NCBI RefSeq assembly: GCF_000699445.3
Contig: NC_067195.1
Coordinates: forward strand, 61,231,591-61,295,590
Origin: Schistosoma haematobium
Lineage: Eukaryota; Platyhelminthes; Trematoda; Strigeidida; Schistosomatidae
Direction: 5' to 3'
Length of the DNA stretch: 64,000 nt
Part shown: piece by piece, positions 1 to 14,110 of the stretch
Position numbering within the stretch: position 1 is the stretch's first letter
Layout of the letters: each line of letters opens with the position of its first letter
Program-made: the position numbers and the translations under genes
Notes under the pieces: model-generated
Seen by the model: only the letters and a program-made list of their open reading frames with translations
Database searches by the model: none
What the model was told of the DNA's origin: nothing

Positions 1-3000
1 TTTAACAATATAGCTGATTTAATGGTTTTTAAAACTTATCCTCTGTTCATATTTCCACTACTTGTTTTCAAAAAATTGGCTAGTAATTTGATTGGTTTGA
101 TATTTGAAATGCTGTATATCCATACTTCCCAGTCAAATCTTTAGAATTATTTCTTCTAGAAGCAACATCTAAAACACATGTTTTTTTTAAACATAAAGTA
201 CTTGGAACAAGAAACAATTCTGACATCGTATTGATCTATCTCATGACACACAAAATTATTAGAACAGACTCATCGATTTTTTTTCTTCTGAAAATAGACG
301 ATCGTTTTTAGTTCTCATTAAAATATTTGATAAGTTGCTAAATCAGAAATGAAAATTGGTGGATATATACAATTAAATAACAAGGGAGTCATCTTAAATC
401 ATTTATTGATTAAAAACACATAGAACACACTATTTTCATCTGACATGTTAACGGGGATTTTGTTCACAACATTCACCGAAGATTCTTAAGCTCTGTGTAT
501 AGATTATTTGAAGAGTTCGACACTTACAAAATATCAAATTTACTTAACCTATAAACTCAGTAATCTAACAAAGTTACGGAAATCAGTTCATCAAATCGCA
601 ATTAATATTAGTTTATTTAATGTGAAATTTGTACTTTAAGTGCTTCAACAATACCCTGTTTTGTTTACCAAGCAATCGTCTCGAACTGCTTAAACTGTCA
701 TAACTTCGTGCTAAATAACGTCAAATCACTAACACAAACGTTTCGTATTACAGACTTGATAATTAGAGTTGAATAGTCTAAGTTCAGTGGACAATATTTC
801 ATAAATTTTCTTTTCAATAAAGTAGTTTTTTATGAGATTTTCGTTCATTCCGAAAGCGATTCGTATAATAAAATAACATCATCTTCCTTAAGTTTTCAAT
901 GGCTTTGCATCACATTTCAGTTCATGACGTATACCACATCCAAGTTATAGTCTATAATCACTTAAGATAATTTAGCCATGATATGAAATAAAGTTCAAAT
1001 AAATTAACCATAATAATATTTAAATGACATGTTCTTATAGTATCTATTTCAAGTAAACAATATTAAAATAATCAGTTATGTCCTCATCATCGTTTGAAAT
1101 GGATCCAAAATTCGTAACGCTGGGTGTAATCTAGGATATAAGGTTCTACTCTTCAATGACTCGGCTAACTTAGTGCATCAATATAGAGGTTTGTGAAAGT
1201 TATTATTTCTTACTGCATTAACAGGTTGGCTTAAGTTATGCTACTATGGAAAAAAGGAAGTACTGAGTATCTGTTTCGTCTTGGTATTAGGCCCTTCACT
1301 TTGGACGAAACTGTAGGATGAAACAGTAGTCTAGTACTTTATGCTTTCGAACAGCTGTCTAAATTAGGTCGGTTCGTGAACTCAATAAGATATTGTATAT
1401 GTCAAAATGCTTTTCGCTCATTATTAGATTGATCCAATGTAGTATTAAATTAATGCATGTGTGTTAACTGAAATTTACATATCTAGAGATTGTATTTTAA
1501 ACGGGAACTTAGATAACTGTCGTCTTGTAGGTTTTTAGTAATTTATGGAATTAGTGATGATAATAACACCGACATAAATTTCAGTTAGAATTCTTCCACA
1601 AAAAGTATTCGTAATAGAATTTGATTTGCTAATAGCACTTTAAATGGTGTCATATTTCATGCTGAAGAAAATCAGTATAAAGAAATGGTTTACAGTGTGA
1701 AGGCAGTTTCACTGTCAAAGATCAACTGGAGGACCATTAAGCACCATATAGTACTAAATAACTGGTTTATCATGTTTTGAAATACCTAGTGACGACTAAA
1801 CCAGAAATACATTTTGCTGACTGATATCCCTGAATGAATCAAAAATTAAAATAATGGTAGGCTCTAATTAGTGAGTACTGAGAAGAAAGACTAATTTGAA
1901 TTCTAAATTGATACTCAGTAGTAGAAATACTTTTATATAATACCGATCAATTCAGGCTCACAATCTAAGATTAATGATGATGAATCCCCACACCTTAACA
2001 AAGATTTGAGATGTACTAATAGTTTATGAATATTTTATTTTCGTTATTTAACGGATTTAAACATAAAAATGAAAATAGGTGACAAACTGTTTAACTATGA
2101 ATGTGTTTGGTTACTCCTTGATTCTATTATTCCTTGTTTCAAAATTATAGTAGCAATATTATTAACACTCTGTAGTCTTATTGTCATTCTTTTGCCATTA
2201 ATATGATTACCTCTAATATAAAACTAATCAATTCAACTAGGTAACCAAAGCATATTTCAAAAATCCGTTAATAAAATTGTAAATAAGAGTATAAATTCGA
2301 CTTATAATAAAACTTATTTCCTACTCACTACTTTTAATAGTTTAATATTAACAATCATCCAATTCATTTATATATTCACTATGAAAATATACACACAATA
2401 CTCTATTTTCATATCTCATCATCAGATAATCCATTATATTATGAATCGTTTAAAGGTAAATGAACGATTATCTTTCGAAATACTTTATCAAAATTTCATT
2501 TCACTTTTCACGTATATTTTGTGTTTAAATACATTAAATGTTTCAGTGTTTAACTGTTAGCACCAATGTTAGTTATAATGTGTATTACATAATATTAAAG
2601 ATTCCCATTGTGAAAATTAGAACAACACATATAAGCATACATAATACATGATAAACTACCGTACTGTAAAAGAAAAGTTTTTTTAAAAGAAAAAGTTATT
2701 CCCATTAGTTTTCTATAGGTTATTTGTAAGTTTCGACTGTACGACTGAATGTTTTGTCATTAAAAAGGGACAGTGAATTAAGCAAACAAAAAAACTTTTT
2801 ATTTTTCTTTCTTTAGAATCGTTAACATATCTAATTGCTCATCTAGATACCGAGAAAGTTCGCATCATATATAGTCTAGTCAGTGAGGATATGTTGTCGG
2901 TGAAATGTAATGATTTTTTTCAAAAAAAGTGAAAATAACTTATACAAATACCTTATTGGTAGACCATAAAAGGAATTCTTAATTTGTGTCTTATGTAGGA

Positions 3001-3507
3001 CATAATATAGTCAAAATGGAAAAGATATTTAGAACAAAAACACTTTTATACATGTCAATAATGTAATGGGTCTATAAGATGAAAATATAAGTTTTAGTTA
3101 AAAAATAACTTTAACTCTTTTCAATCTCGTAGCTTGAATAAGGTAATTTGGGAAAAATAAATAAAGGAGAGAAAAAAAGATATTTTTTCATATGAAAAAT
3201 ACAGATTTTTCTAGGCTATTCATTTTTTTCCCTAAATTTGTAAATGGGAATTTTCGCATTATTAAAATCAGATTTAGTTAACTAACCATTTGGGAAATAG
3301 GAAAATTTTATTTATGGTTCATTATTAGTTTGCTAGTTAAAAAGGCTTGGAGGTAAAAAGAAATTCTATTTGGATGCATATAGAATAGTAGCCTATGGAT
3401 ATTTTTATTTAGTATTATATCCTATTCCTTATTTTGTTTGCTACATCTTTTTGTCTGTCACATTGATTTCACGACTTAGATAAGATCGTTTTGCGGAGTA
3501 GATGTGA

Positions 3508-4062
3508 GTCAGTCAGTCAGCTACAACATAGAACCAGGCACATATATGTATTGGTCCACGTTGCCATACCTCATTCACACAACAAGATGAACACAAAATT
3601 TATAGAAACAGTTAATTCAGTGGTGGTAAAAGAAAGATTGCATATAACGACATAGTACAGGAAGGAAGAATTAGTTGGTAGAAAGAGAGATATGAAGCAA
3701 TTTTAATCTCCTAGTTTAAAAGGAAGACAGAGAGCGTATACACCTACGCCATCGTGATCGATTCTGAGTCACGTCACACAGTCTCCAATTATTGGTTACG
3801 ATAGTCACGCGGACCCCAACCAAGTAGTCGGCATCTACCAACATGGCTAAGACTAGAAGTTAGTGACTTCAAGCACTGATGCCACGTTTTGGTTTGGCCG
3901 CACCCAACTTTCTTCCAACCATCACTAGTCGGCATTGCGCGTCGTGATAATCGGTGTTCAGGCATAGGTAACACGTGTCCCAACCACCTCAGTCGATGAA
4001 GATTCACAACCTCATCAACTGACTAACTATTGTTTCATAATATCCTGTGTCTCACATCACTA
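3508..4062 (-). mobile_element. 5'-truncated RTE-clade non-LTR retrotransposon, RT C-terminus and 3' end
   Basis: Read on the minus strand, 4017-3789 encodes the typical schistosome RTE (SR2-like) end of the reverse transcriptase ORF, with LHRLRWLGHV, PEHRLSRRAM, WKKVGCGQTKTWHQ and LTSSLSHVGRCR. The frame continues past a stop as RNQ-stop-LETV, where relatives read RNQWLETL, and has further stops, so the copy is dead. Upstream on the minus strand, frame remnants VRHRIL and SVDEVVNLHRLRW extend it to about 4062, where the 5' truncation lies. The 3' untranslated end, near 3508, matches a second copy at 26475-26666. Full-length RTE elements are about 3 kb, so only the last sixth remains. Endonuclease and polymerase domains are absent. 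Confidence 0.85.
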
Positions 4063-6313
4063 GTCTGTAAAAGACTACTTGTAATTGTGAACATTAAAAA
4101 TGGAGTAAATAGGAAATTTATGTGAGATTGTTTAATTATATATAATTAGAATTATAGAATACCGTTCTTTTTAACGAGTAGGTTAATTGCATGAAATTCT
4201 ATTAGAAACGGTTGTTGAGTACATTTTTTATACCATTGTTGTGATTTAACTAAAGGCTTTTAAATGGTCGTTTTGTGTTGACTAGCCTTCATGTACTTGA
4301 TTTTGTATATGACAGTCCAATGCGACATTATTCAATGGTAATGTAGTAGTTTTAGTTATAGAAAGAAAACAAGTATATGTAAGTAGAAGATTTATATCAA
4401 GTTTTTTAATGATTGACAATTTCGTGTTACAGTTGCATTAAAATTGTGAAGAAACTTTTGAATTCCTCATAAAACTAAATGAGGCAGTTAGAAAAGGAAT
4501 CTTTAAAATTCAAGGTTGCTTACCTTTTTGTAACAGTAAAAGGCAATGAGATCGCTTTATTCCGTATATGTTGTTTTAATAATTTTGTTTAAATTTCTGA
4601 TTATCCTATTGAAGGCCGTACTGTTCATATGAACTTTTCCGAAAACAATTTCAAGATTTGAAAATAAACTATTTGTTTAACAATTTTAGTCAATGACCTA
4701 GTCAAAAGCCTTTGATTTTGCTATAGCCTCAGTGTAACGGTCTATAAGTAATTGATTATTATTATGATGAAAATAAGTAATTTCTATCATGATGTATAAT
4801 ATCATTGAAAGAAACCAAATTTATTTGAGTATAATCTACAAGTTATAAAGTCGTTATTCGCTTACTTCCCTTTCAGATTTCTATTTTATTCTTAATGTTT
4901 GTTCATTTGGAAGTTAAAGGGTTTCCTATCCAACTTAAAACTTATTCAGAAGTTCGTTTACTTAAAATTTGTACCGAGTAACATACTACTAATATATTTA
5001 CCAGTCTAACATATAGATATGGAAACTGTAATATTAAAGGTAAACTCTAGATAAATAGATACACAAGTAGGTCACTTTAGAATGACTATGTGAAGTGATA
5101 GATATTCAAACAAACTTAAAGTTCTATTTACAAGTACACATTAACACAAGAGAAAAGATGTAAATAAGTGATTATATTTGTTTTAAGAACTGGGCAAATA
5201 GCTGGTATACGAAATCTAAACCAAACAATGCATAAGAATCCTAAAGTGATATTTATCATAAGGGAGCTTCAGTTCAGATAAAAGTGAATAGTTAATTTTT
5301 TCTATTTCTTTATTTGTAAACATTTTATGTCCACTGTTGCTAATATAGTTGAGCGAATAGTTTTCACAAAATATCTCTGATCTAAATGAGTATTATATCC
5401 TAATTATAATATTTGTGACCTCACTAAACTTGTAAAACGAAGTTAATTACTCTCTAGTATAATTCATACAACTAATAATTCGGAACACGAAATTACTTAA
5501 TCCGATGGGTTGGACTATACCACACTGTCGAACTAATCGGATTTGGGTCAGTAATTAGTAGATTTTAATTTGAAACTAAACAAGAAACTCCTTCGTTGAG
5601 TGTTTTGACCGCTTCGAATCGACAAGAGAGAGCGATTATTTTGAAGCTATCTTAAAGTTGAGTTAACCCAGATAAATACAAAGACATACCGAAATCCTCT
5701 ATCATCTGAAAACAAGTTAAATTGCCAATCAAAAAATGTTAGCTTTATGTTTGTTCACAGTAAACTCTTAAGTTGTGGTATTAGTGTTGCCATTTCATCG
5801 GCCTAATAACGAGTTCAAAAAGACATGAATTCTAGAAGTAAATGTAAAATTGGTTGTACATAAATAAGCTCTATCTGTCTAGTGATGGATTCCTAATTTA
5901 ATTTGTTTCAATGCCTAATGGCTGATAATCGCCATATAAATTTCAATTTCTTTTTTTAATTGCTTATGCTTTACAGTGTAGTTATAGTTACACTAAATGA
6001 TGGCTCATATCAAACCGTTCATTAGTGCATCCTAGTAAATGATTCCCAATATCGAGTGATATAAAAATATAATCTATCTTGTGAAGAAAAGACTGAACAA
6101 GTAAAATTCATACTAAGAACATAGTACTTTATTCTAGTTTATGAAAACTTTATACATGATAGCTTGCTCATTTTTATCCCATTTATCATTCTAATTAATG
6201 CTCTTTATCATTATTATTATTGTACCATCTGAGTAAATTTGAAGGCGTTATTGCAATTGTTTTATTCTTTTTTAATATCAGAACGGGTTTTTGTGGATAT
6301 TATAGTAAGTTTG

Positions 6314-6628
6314 ATAGTTGAGATCATGAGTCAATTGAATCTAGACCACCATGGAATGCCTGGAAGCATTGGACGGCCGTTCCATCCTATTTTGAGACTC
6401 CTCAGCAGTGCTCATCCACCATCCCGCCTCGCGAGATTCGAACCTAGGACCTATCGGTCTAGTGCGCGAACGCCTAACCTCTAGACCACTGAGCCGACAT
6501 CCATCAGTGTTGATGTCTAACTTCAACTAATCCACAAAATTGAGCGACATATCTACCATTGTCTTCAGTGAGTTACTATCTCACAACAGACTTCGTTGAA
6601 TTCCATTGGTCACTGCTTCTCACTATCA
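6314..6628 (-). mobile_element. tRNA-headed SINE-like repeat with hammerhead module, minus orientation
   Basis: On the minus strand this repeat has a leader (to about 6500), then a tRNA-like Pol III head with an A box (AGTGGTCTAGAGG) and B box (GGTTCGAATCT), then the 46-nt hammerhead module, then a conserved tail ending TTGACTCATGATCTCAACTA. The same order occurs in the copies near 32.9, 36.5, 62.3 and 63.7 kb. The ORFs of 61 and 81 codons that cross it follow the repeat and are not genes. Confidence 0.8.
6366..6411 (-). ncRNA. Hammerhead ribozyme remnant
   Basis: The minus strand reads GCACTG, CTGAGGA, a GTCTC/GGAT stem II, then GGAA, ACGGCCGT and CAATGC. The first core strand (C3 to A9) is intact. 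The second core strand has A13 changed to G, position 11.1 is changed, and stem I has one mismatch. It is probably inactive. Confidence 0.6.
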
Positions 6629-7728
6629 AAATAATTCTGTTTTAATAAAAAGATATTTTTAATTTATATACACACGTGTACATAGAAATTAAAAAAATTA
6701 TATTTTAGTAAAAATTAGCTTGTTTGAATTGACTAGTGTCAAATATCAGTTTTTTTGACACCATAAAGATGATCGTGTTTGATAATCGAAATGTGTATAC
6801 ATATAAACGCTCTTTATTAAGTGTCAAAAAACACAATTACCGATCATTGACAAATAAATGTCATTATTTCTTAAACAGAATACAGAATATGATAGATTTC
6901 GTTGATTTAAATGCCAATACATACAAATAGAAAAATGTTAATTATTTAAAACTAAAAATAATTTGACAAAGATATTGAAACTGTGTGCTGTTAGTTCTTT
7001 TTTTTTTAAAAAAAAGGTTGAAATGTACACTTTAACATGACAGTTGACTGGTTAATTAGTTTTCGAGCAATCGAAAAAATCGCGTACATATTCAATATAT
7101 TTTGTGTGTATTCATCCATATGGATGTACTTGACATTGTAGATGGAATAGGTTGAATTAAGTTGACTAGGTGTTATAATCTTTTTACTTTAAGAGAAACA
7201 ACCGTGAAAAAGAAAAGAATTCTTTTACGAAAAATCAACATTTTTTTATTATTCATAAATCAAAAGGCATCTTTTACTTTTTCTCACCATCACTGTGGAT
7301 CATATCACTTTCGTTCTTCCTCTCTCTCTCTCTCTCTAATTATGCATGTAAGCAAACGTTTATTTTTTTTTTTGGATTTTCAACAACAACAAAAAAGAGA
7401 ATAATGTACAACATGTGTCATTTCAAGTTAATTAGTAAGATGCATAAGCTTTTTTCCATATCCTATGAACACTTACCTTCCCTTTCTCTCTCATCTAATC
7501 ACTATTTTTTTGGAAGAATTATGGTTCTTCAAATGTTTTAGGCCTTAGGAAAAAAAACGTTGATAACTTGAATGCATGAACGGTAATTAGTTAAAATCTA
7601 TTGTTAATGGAACTAACTAACTAATATTCTTTACTCTAATATAATTGTCACTATTGTGAATAATGAAAACAAGTGTAAATAGTTGTATTGTTATTAGAAT
7701 GGAAGTTTTTGGAGATTTTAGTAATTTT

Positions 7729-7866
7729 AATAGTTCAATTCATGAGTCGATTTTAGCAGTGCGTATCCACGGTCCCTCATGGATGAGTCCCATACTAGAA
7801 CGAAATAGCCATCCAGTGCTTTTAGGTTTTCAATGGTGATCTAGCTTAAATCGATTCATGAATCAT
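7729..7866 (+). mobile_element. Internally deleted hammerhead-type SINE-like repeat
   Basis: The two ends are inverted copies (CATGAGTCGATTT on the left, AAATCGATTCATG on the right). Between them lie a scrap of left arm (GCAGTGCGTATCCACG) and a plus-strand hammerhead remnant reading GATGAGTCCC, GAACGAAA and CCAGTGC. The tRNA-like head is missing. It is best explained as a deletion derivative of an inverted pair like those at 15.0 and 36.5 kb. Confidence 0.6.
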
Positions 7867-7949
7867 ATTATTAAAATAGTTGCATTAGACAAAGATTACT
7901 TATTCATCTATAAGAAATTGATGTGATAGATATCATTATTTATCGAGTC

Positions 7950-7977
7950 ATTATTGTTATTATTATTATTATTATTA
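7950..7977. repeat. ATT trinucleotide microsatellite
   Basis: A run of TTATTG and TTA/ATT units lies here. Similar ATT runs occur at 35562-35590, and an ACA run at 18150-18170. Confidence 0.9.
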
Positions 7978-9699
7978 GACTCGATTGGTTTTATTTCCAG
8001 TTCTTCGATTGCATCGTATATGTATGAGACTAAATACATTTGAGCGATATAAAAGCCATGTTTTCTTTGATTCTAAATATATAAAACTATAAAAACAGAA
8101 ACATTGTAATATGATTAACCTTCGGTTTTTAACAAAACGTTTCTATTGATGCGTGATGTAAATATGATTATTTTATCCAGTAAATGTTTATACATTTAGC
8201 TTTAAACTAAACCTTGTGTTCCGGCTATTCACACTAATCTAACTCGTAAACCGAAATAGTCAAAACGAAATTAGAATGTGTTACTTTAAAATAGAAATTC
8301 TAGGGTCTCAACCTTTAGCCTATAAAATTGTATAGTCTTAGTATATAATCAACACCAATACAAATGAAACTAAATAGCTTTTATTAACTATCCCTGAAAA
8401 TATAGTCAAATCAGAGAAATATCCTAAATACAGTTTTATCTTATATAACTTATCAAACAAATGGATCATCACTAACAATAATAAATACTTTCTAGAAGCT
8501 TTCAGGACTACATGGTCTTCGAAATATTTACAGAACTTGTAGTGTATTCAGTTGATAAAACTTTTCATTTTCCACTACAATGCCATACATAGTTTGATTT
8601 AGGTGTGATTATATGCATTTGTCAGAGATCTTACAACAGGAAGAAATATTTTGTGTAGTATTTAGCAAGTCTGAGTAAGAAGAGATGTGTTTTGTAGATC
8701 TCAGATAGAAAAAAAATATTTCCATTCATTCTTTAGTTTGCATTGTTTACGTAAAATCTAGTCTTTCCAATGAAATTAATCCATATAACAAATCAGTTTT
8801 CCTGCGACATTATCATTAGTCGTTAAACTGGATTTTGGGAGACTAAGAGAATCGGGAAAGCTGGAATAGAATAGAAGAATAAATGACCCAACCCACCAGT
8901 TCATTTGTCCACCACCGGCCCAAACAGATTGAAAAAACTGAAAATCACAAACAACTGTCTTCTAGATAAAAATCTATCATTCTTTTTTTAGTGTGTGATG
9001 AAATGAGCAATATAATTACCACAATTTCAATATTATCCATCTATTAGTCGACAACATTTTTCTCAGTTAGGTTTCCATATACACACCTACTTTCGATAGA
9101 TTCCATTCACTACAAGTGTATGTTGTCATTATCTCGTTTGGTTTTTATAAATGTACAATGACGGGGCATGCAATTGTGCACAGTTGTTTAGTTTATTCAT
9201 TCGTTTATAAGGTAAATAATTATACTCGCTAATGCGATATTATTGCATACAGTACAAAATGAATTCCATCATCCAACTTCTTTTTTCCCACCCGCACTGA
9301 TTGCTCCCCCTCCCCTTCTTTTATAAATATATAAATTTATAAAGACAACTGTCAATACTGTTTGTAAATGAAGTATGACGGATGAAAATGTTATGTACGA
9401 GTTTAAAATGACCATTACCATAATGTATGACCTAATTAAGGAAATAGTCTTCAACCTCATTAGAAAGTGTCGATTTACATTTTAAGGTTAAAAACACAAT
9501 TAAATTGTGAATTTGTTTACATATTTGACTACACACATCCTATTAAGAAGTAAGCATTCCACTTAGCATAATAAATTTTGATCTAAGCTGAATGCCCAGA
9601 GAAAGGAAAATGATCGAAAAATTCTTTTGTTATGCGAAATGATGACTCTTGTTTAACTGGACAGACGTTTGTGCATTTTATATGTTAATATATGATTTT

Positions 9700-9990
9700 A
9701 GTAGGTTGACAGGTGTACAATACTAGGTGGCATAGGAATTAGTTGGAAGAAGGCTATGATTAGCCTAACCCAAAGCCATAGACTATTGATCTGAGCCACA
9801 TAGTAGATTAAGACTTTCTAGTTCAGATTCTTGAGATAATCGTAATGAAGTCGAAAGATTTGGTCCATGATCTGTTGAAGTGGTCCAGATATACACACCC
9901 TTGATCTTCCTATAAACTCTGTCTCAATTTTGCTTAGTACTTTCTATATGTTGGTCCCGAAGCATATTTTATTTTCTTACCATCACTCAT
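9700..9990. repeat. Possible decayed dispersed repeat (unidentified)
   Basis: This patch is less AT-rich than its surroundings and has protein-like stretches broken by stops on the plus strand (for example SWKKAMISLTQSHRLLI and KIWSMIC). That is the texture of a dead retroelement, but I could not assign a family. Confidence 0.25.
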
Positions 9991-11357
9991 ACCATTATCA
10001 TTTTAATTCATCAGTTGCCAATCATGTTAATTATTTTCCCTGTAATATGGCATGGGAACTTGAGTTGATGTACATTTATGTATAGTTTCATTTTATTTAT
10101 GAATAATTGACTGAGTGGAATGAAGTGGTTAATAAAAAGAACTGAATAGAATAAATTTATTTGAAATTTTGCAGAACATAGTTTTCGTCCCTTTGGTATT
10201 GTAGTTATACATTATCATTCAGTATTCGTAACCCAGACTCATAAATGATTGAAATAAGCAATTTTCATAAAAATGAACCATTAAATATGTTAACCATAAA
10301 AAACTTACAATATTTCATAAGTAAACAAGATTCTCAAATCCTTGAAGTAACTGTACATAACGAAGTCATTTATTTATAAAATAATAGGGTTACTTAATAT
10401 TAAACTGTCAACATGAAGCACAGTCCTCGCTTATGTATCAAATCTCATTTGTTTTAGAATATAGAAAAATAATCTCTTCGATATACTCCTGTTTGTAGAG
10501 CATGATCACTACGTTATAAGTGATTTACAAGTGATCAATTTTAAAGTGTTTAACATATATAAACAAACGGAGACTGTTGGGAAACTGTTAACAATACATT
10601 CAATTAATCAATCTGCATAACCTTTATGCAATCAGACATTATTTATTCCATTACACACTTTTATACTTACCTAATTCCAACACAATTTTTTCACTCCATC
10701 TTTTGTGGTTATTCAAAACGGAATAATTTAACATAGACTTGTGACGTTTTTATATACTAGGTATATTAGGTATTCAAAGTATTTGATAAAACAAAAGAAT
10801 CGTATGGATTGAAAAGGGGAAATTTTCAAATCACATTACTAAAACCTATAAATTATTATAGAGAATTTTCCTTAACTTTCAGTTAAAAAAATTTACAAAC
10901 GAATATATGAATACATGATGAAATGTTAAGAAGTCCTACTTGGATATGTTGCATTGTTTACAAGTTTAAATAAACTTACAACCTAGATTAAATCAGTCTC
11001 ATTTTATCATGTTCTTCACATTTGTCAGATTTTTTTCTTAAACTAAGAATAGATATTGAAGTATTGATGTGTAAATATGAAGATTTATTGCCCTCTTGTG
11101 TTTTTCTCTCTCTAAGATGCCTTTTAGACCACTTATTCAAATTTATTTTCCTCCACTTTTTTATGTCCATTATTTATGGGGTTTTTCGTATAAGAAATGA
11201 AAAGGTTGTACTGGTGATAAGCTTTTTTCCTCCATACATTTCCTTTTCATTATGTTTATGGGGACAATACAATTTGACAATTGCATGTAATTTATTTAGA
11301 TTTAGAGATAATTATTAGTTCTACAGTTCCTTTCACAGACTGACCTTAGTTTGATAA

Positions 11358-11458
11358 CTTTTGAAAACCAGAAGTGAACATCCACGAATCCACTAGGGAG
11401 AGAATCAAGGATCTTTAAGTTTTGTGACGAACTCTTGACCTTTAGACCACTAGGTCTA
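11358..11458 (-). mobile_element. Degenerate hammerhead-type SINE-like fragment
   Basis: Matches to the family survive in the order TTTTGAAAACC, GTGAACATCCACGA, then GACCTTTAGACCACTAGG, where other copies read GCGCATCCACGATC and CTCTAGACCACTGAG. The hammerhead core is deleted. Confidence 0.4.
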
Positions 11459-13454
11459 TGATTTAAACTAAAGAATCTAATAATCTCTATAACCCTCCTA
11501 TTCTAATAATAATTAATTAACTGATAGGACCACTAGTTTTTTCAAAGTTTCTTTAGTTCACACATAACCATCAAATTCGCGATACAATCTATCAAGTTCC
11601 TTTTTAATTAAATCGAAAAATGTCCATGACCTTAGATAATGCTTTTATTGAAAGGTAGCGAAAAAAACACAACTTATAGTGTAGCCATTATTTTAAAAAT
11701 TAACACATACTCTAACCAATTAAACTATAATCTAGATCATAATTTGAGAAAGATTATCCGATGTAATTGTTTGTATGTACGGAGTAGTCAAACCGTATTA
11801 TTTTTCACAGTTTATGTCATTTGGTGCTGAAAAGTAATTTTCAGTTCTAAAAAGATCATGCACCATCTTCCCTAACCAATACGTAATTAATGAAAACATT
11901 GTGATGAATAAAACATAGACCAATTGTATGATCTGTACAGAAAAAAAACAACCGTTCTTTTAATTTAGTGGAGATTATTTAAAGTCCTCATCCATTTATA
12001 CTGTTCCACCATTCCTATGAACCCATAGATTATCTGGGGAACTTTGATAATTGAAAAACTTGATAATGATAAAGTACTTTTGCTAAGGTAATGGACACTC
12101 GACGAACAATTACAACAGAAGTAACAACTTTTAAATTTGGGCATGACTATTTTTTTATATGAATTAATGGATAGCATAAGTCTCTAATTATCTACTAGGC
12201 TCTGTCCAATAATGAAGGGGGTTCTCTGTCTAGTACCAAACAATTTACTTCCATTTTCAGAATAAATTGAATTAATCTCCACCTTTTTAACCTAATTCAT
12301 ACAAGATTATCCTGTAAAAAATAATCTATCATTTCAACATATTTTTTCGTGAAATCATCCTATCCTCTTGGATAATCTGACAATGAAACTAAACTCTATA
12401 AAAACTCTATTAAGCAATATTCACCCTAGCTTATCATACAACATCAAACACAAAACATCCAAGTGTCACAACTACCCTGATAATATTCAGTTTCGAGAAT
12501 TCAGTGATTGACATCTATTATCTGTTACTTTTCAGTATAATTGTTAGTATTTTAGATGTCAAACACCACTTAGGTCCTAATATAGAACTAAATAACTGCC
12601 CAGTAATAATATCAGTTCATAACAAAAATTGTTTTCCATTTGGTTAAATCTTATCACCTCATTGATTAAAGTCTCAATACAAGACTAGTTTTCATTAATA
12701 AAGCCACTTGATAAAAAGTAAACGAGAAAATACTTCACCAGTTGTTAATAAATATAAATGAACACTCATAATCAAAGTTTACTGTATGTCGTATACATCT
12801 GGTTATTATTTCTAAACTGTATAGCATGTTCATATATATATATATAATTACAATATTTAGGTTTATTCCCTAGTCATCTACAATTTTTTTTATATATTTT
12901 CAGATGTGAATTGTATATAAGTGCCTATTGTAAATTATCTTACGTGATGACTTAATAAACGTTGTTATTGTATTTATTTAAGTTCTTTTCTATGAAGACA
13001 ATAGTTTTTTTGTTATGAAAAGAAATTAATGAGGGGGTAAGAACATTTCCGTGAGTAATTCGAAAAATGACTAGAAGTATATCTAAGTTTTTTTCATGCA
13101 TTTCCCAAAACACTTATTATTCTGACTTTTTTTTATCATAGAGTATACATATTTTGATTTATAGAACAACTTGGAAATAATAAAGAAGATTTGTAGCTCA
13201 ACTGGATTTTTCATTAGTGTTGTGTTATTTGAATTAAATGGTATAGATGAGAAACTTTCATTGTCATTCACGACATTATGATTAACACTGATGAATCGAC
13301 ATAGCTGTAATAATTATTGTTAGATGAATAATAAATAATAATAATATTCATTGGTTCATGATATAGTATATGAATAGTCAAGATCTGAGCTTATATGAAT
13401 AACACATATAGTTGGTTAATGTATTAATCCATTGAAAGCCAGAGATTATAATGC

Positions 13455-13457
<3 letters not shown>

Positions 13458-13519
<62 letters not shown>
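13458..13519. repeat. TA dinucleotide microsatellite, about 31 units
   Basis: An uninterrupted TA run. Other AT runs are at 15741-15778, 23558-23577 and 44984-45029. Confidence 0.97.
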
Positions 13520-13521
<2 letters not shown>

Positions 13522-13923
13522 ATACATTTAAGTAAAATATACTTTTGTGTTGGTAAATAGACTATGTCATTGTATATAAAAGTGATTGTTTTTCATAGCC
13601 ACAATTTTGTCATGCTTTCACAATATCTAGATGATCATCAAAAAATAACATTTGCATTGCTTTGTCCAGTATTGATTATGAACGTTTTAATGGAATGTTT
13701 TTCTAATAGGATATGCAAAATATTTCTTATGTAATGTCTAGAAATAACGCTTCCTATTTTTGTTATTTTACTTTGTTATTTACTCTCTACCCATATACAT
13801 GATAACATTTATTATTTAAATTACTGTGTAAAAAAATGTTCTGAACTAAAGAATTAGTTACTTGTTTGAATACCTTCATTAGAATAGTTTTTAGCAACAT
13901 TAAAGTTGGTCAGTCATGACTTT

Positions 13924-14110
13924 CGGCTATCTGGACTCAGTAGCTTAGTTGATAACACTTTGGTATTTGAAGCGATATGCACTGAGTTTCAATCTCCGTG
14001 TGAACATAAATACTGAGATGTAGGCACACACAGCTGACGAATACTGAGTAGGACATAATAAGCAGCGTCTATTTCTCATCTAGCCACAATCCAAATACAC
14101 CGAAAGTTTA
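13924..14110 (+). mobile_element. Degenerate Sm-alpha-like hammerhead SINE
   Basis: This aligns with the right arm of the Sm-alpha pair at 55.9 kb. Shared pieces are the tRNA-like head (CAGTAGCTTAGTTGATAAC, then TATTTGAAGCGA), a degraded B box (GAGTTTCAATCTCC), and the hammerhead start CAGCTGACGA, followed by a broken stem II and AGCGTC. The GAAA strand is lost, so cleavage is not expected. Confidence 0.6.

Noticed and set aside
6239..6484. 81-codon plus ORF, and a 23-nt candidate micro-exon at 6282-6304 with good acceptor and GTAAGT donor
   Set aside because: The ORF runs into a SINE-like repeat. The 23-nt exon would not fit the phase-1 symmetric pattern of netrin and has no sequence support.
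6420..6500. Possible genuine tRNA genes at the GGTTCGAATC boxes
   Set aside because: The heads do not close an acceptor stem, and each is followed by a hammerhead and a conserved repeat tail, so they are SINE-type heads.
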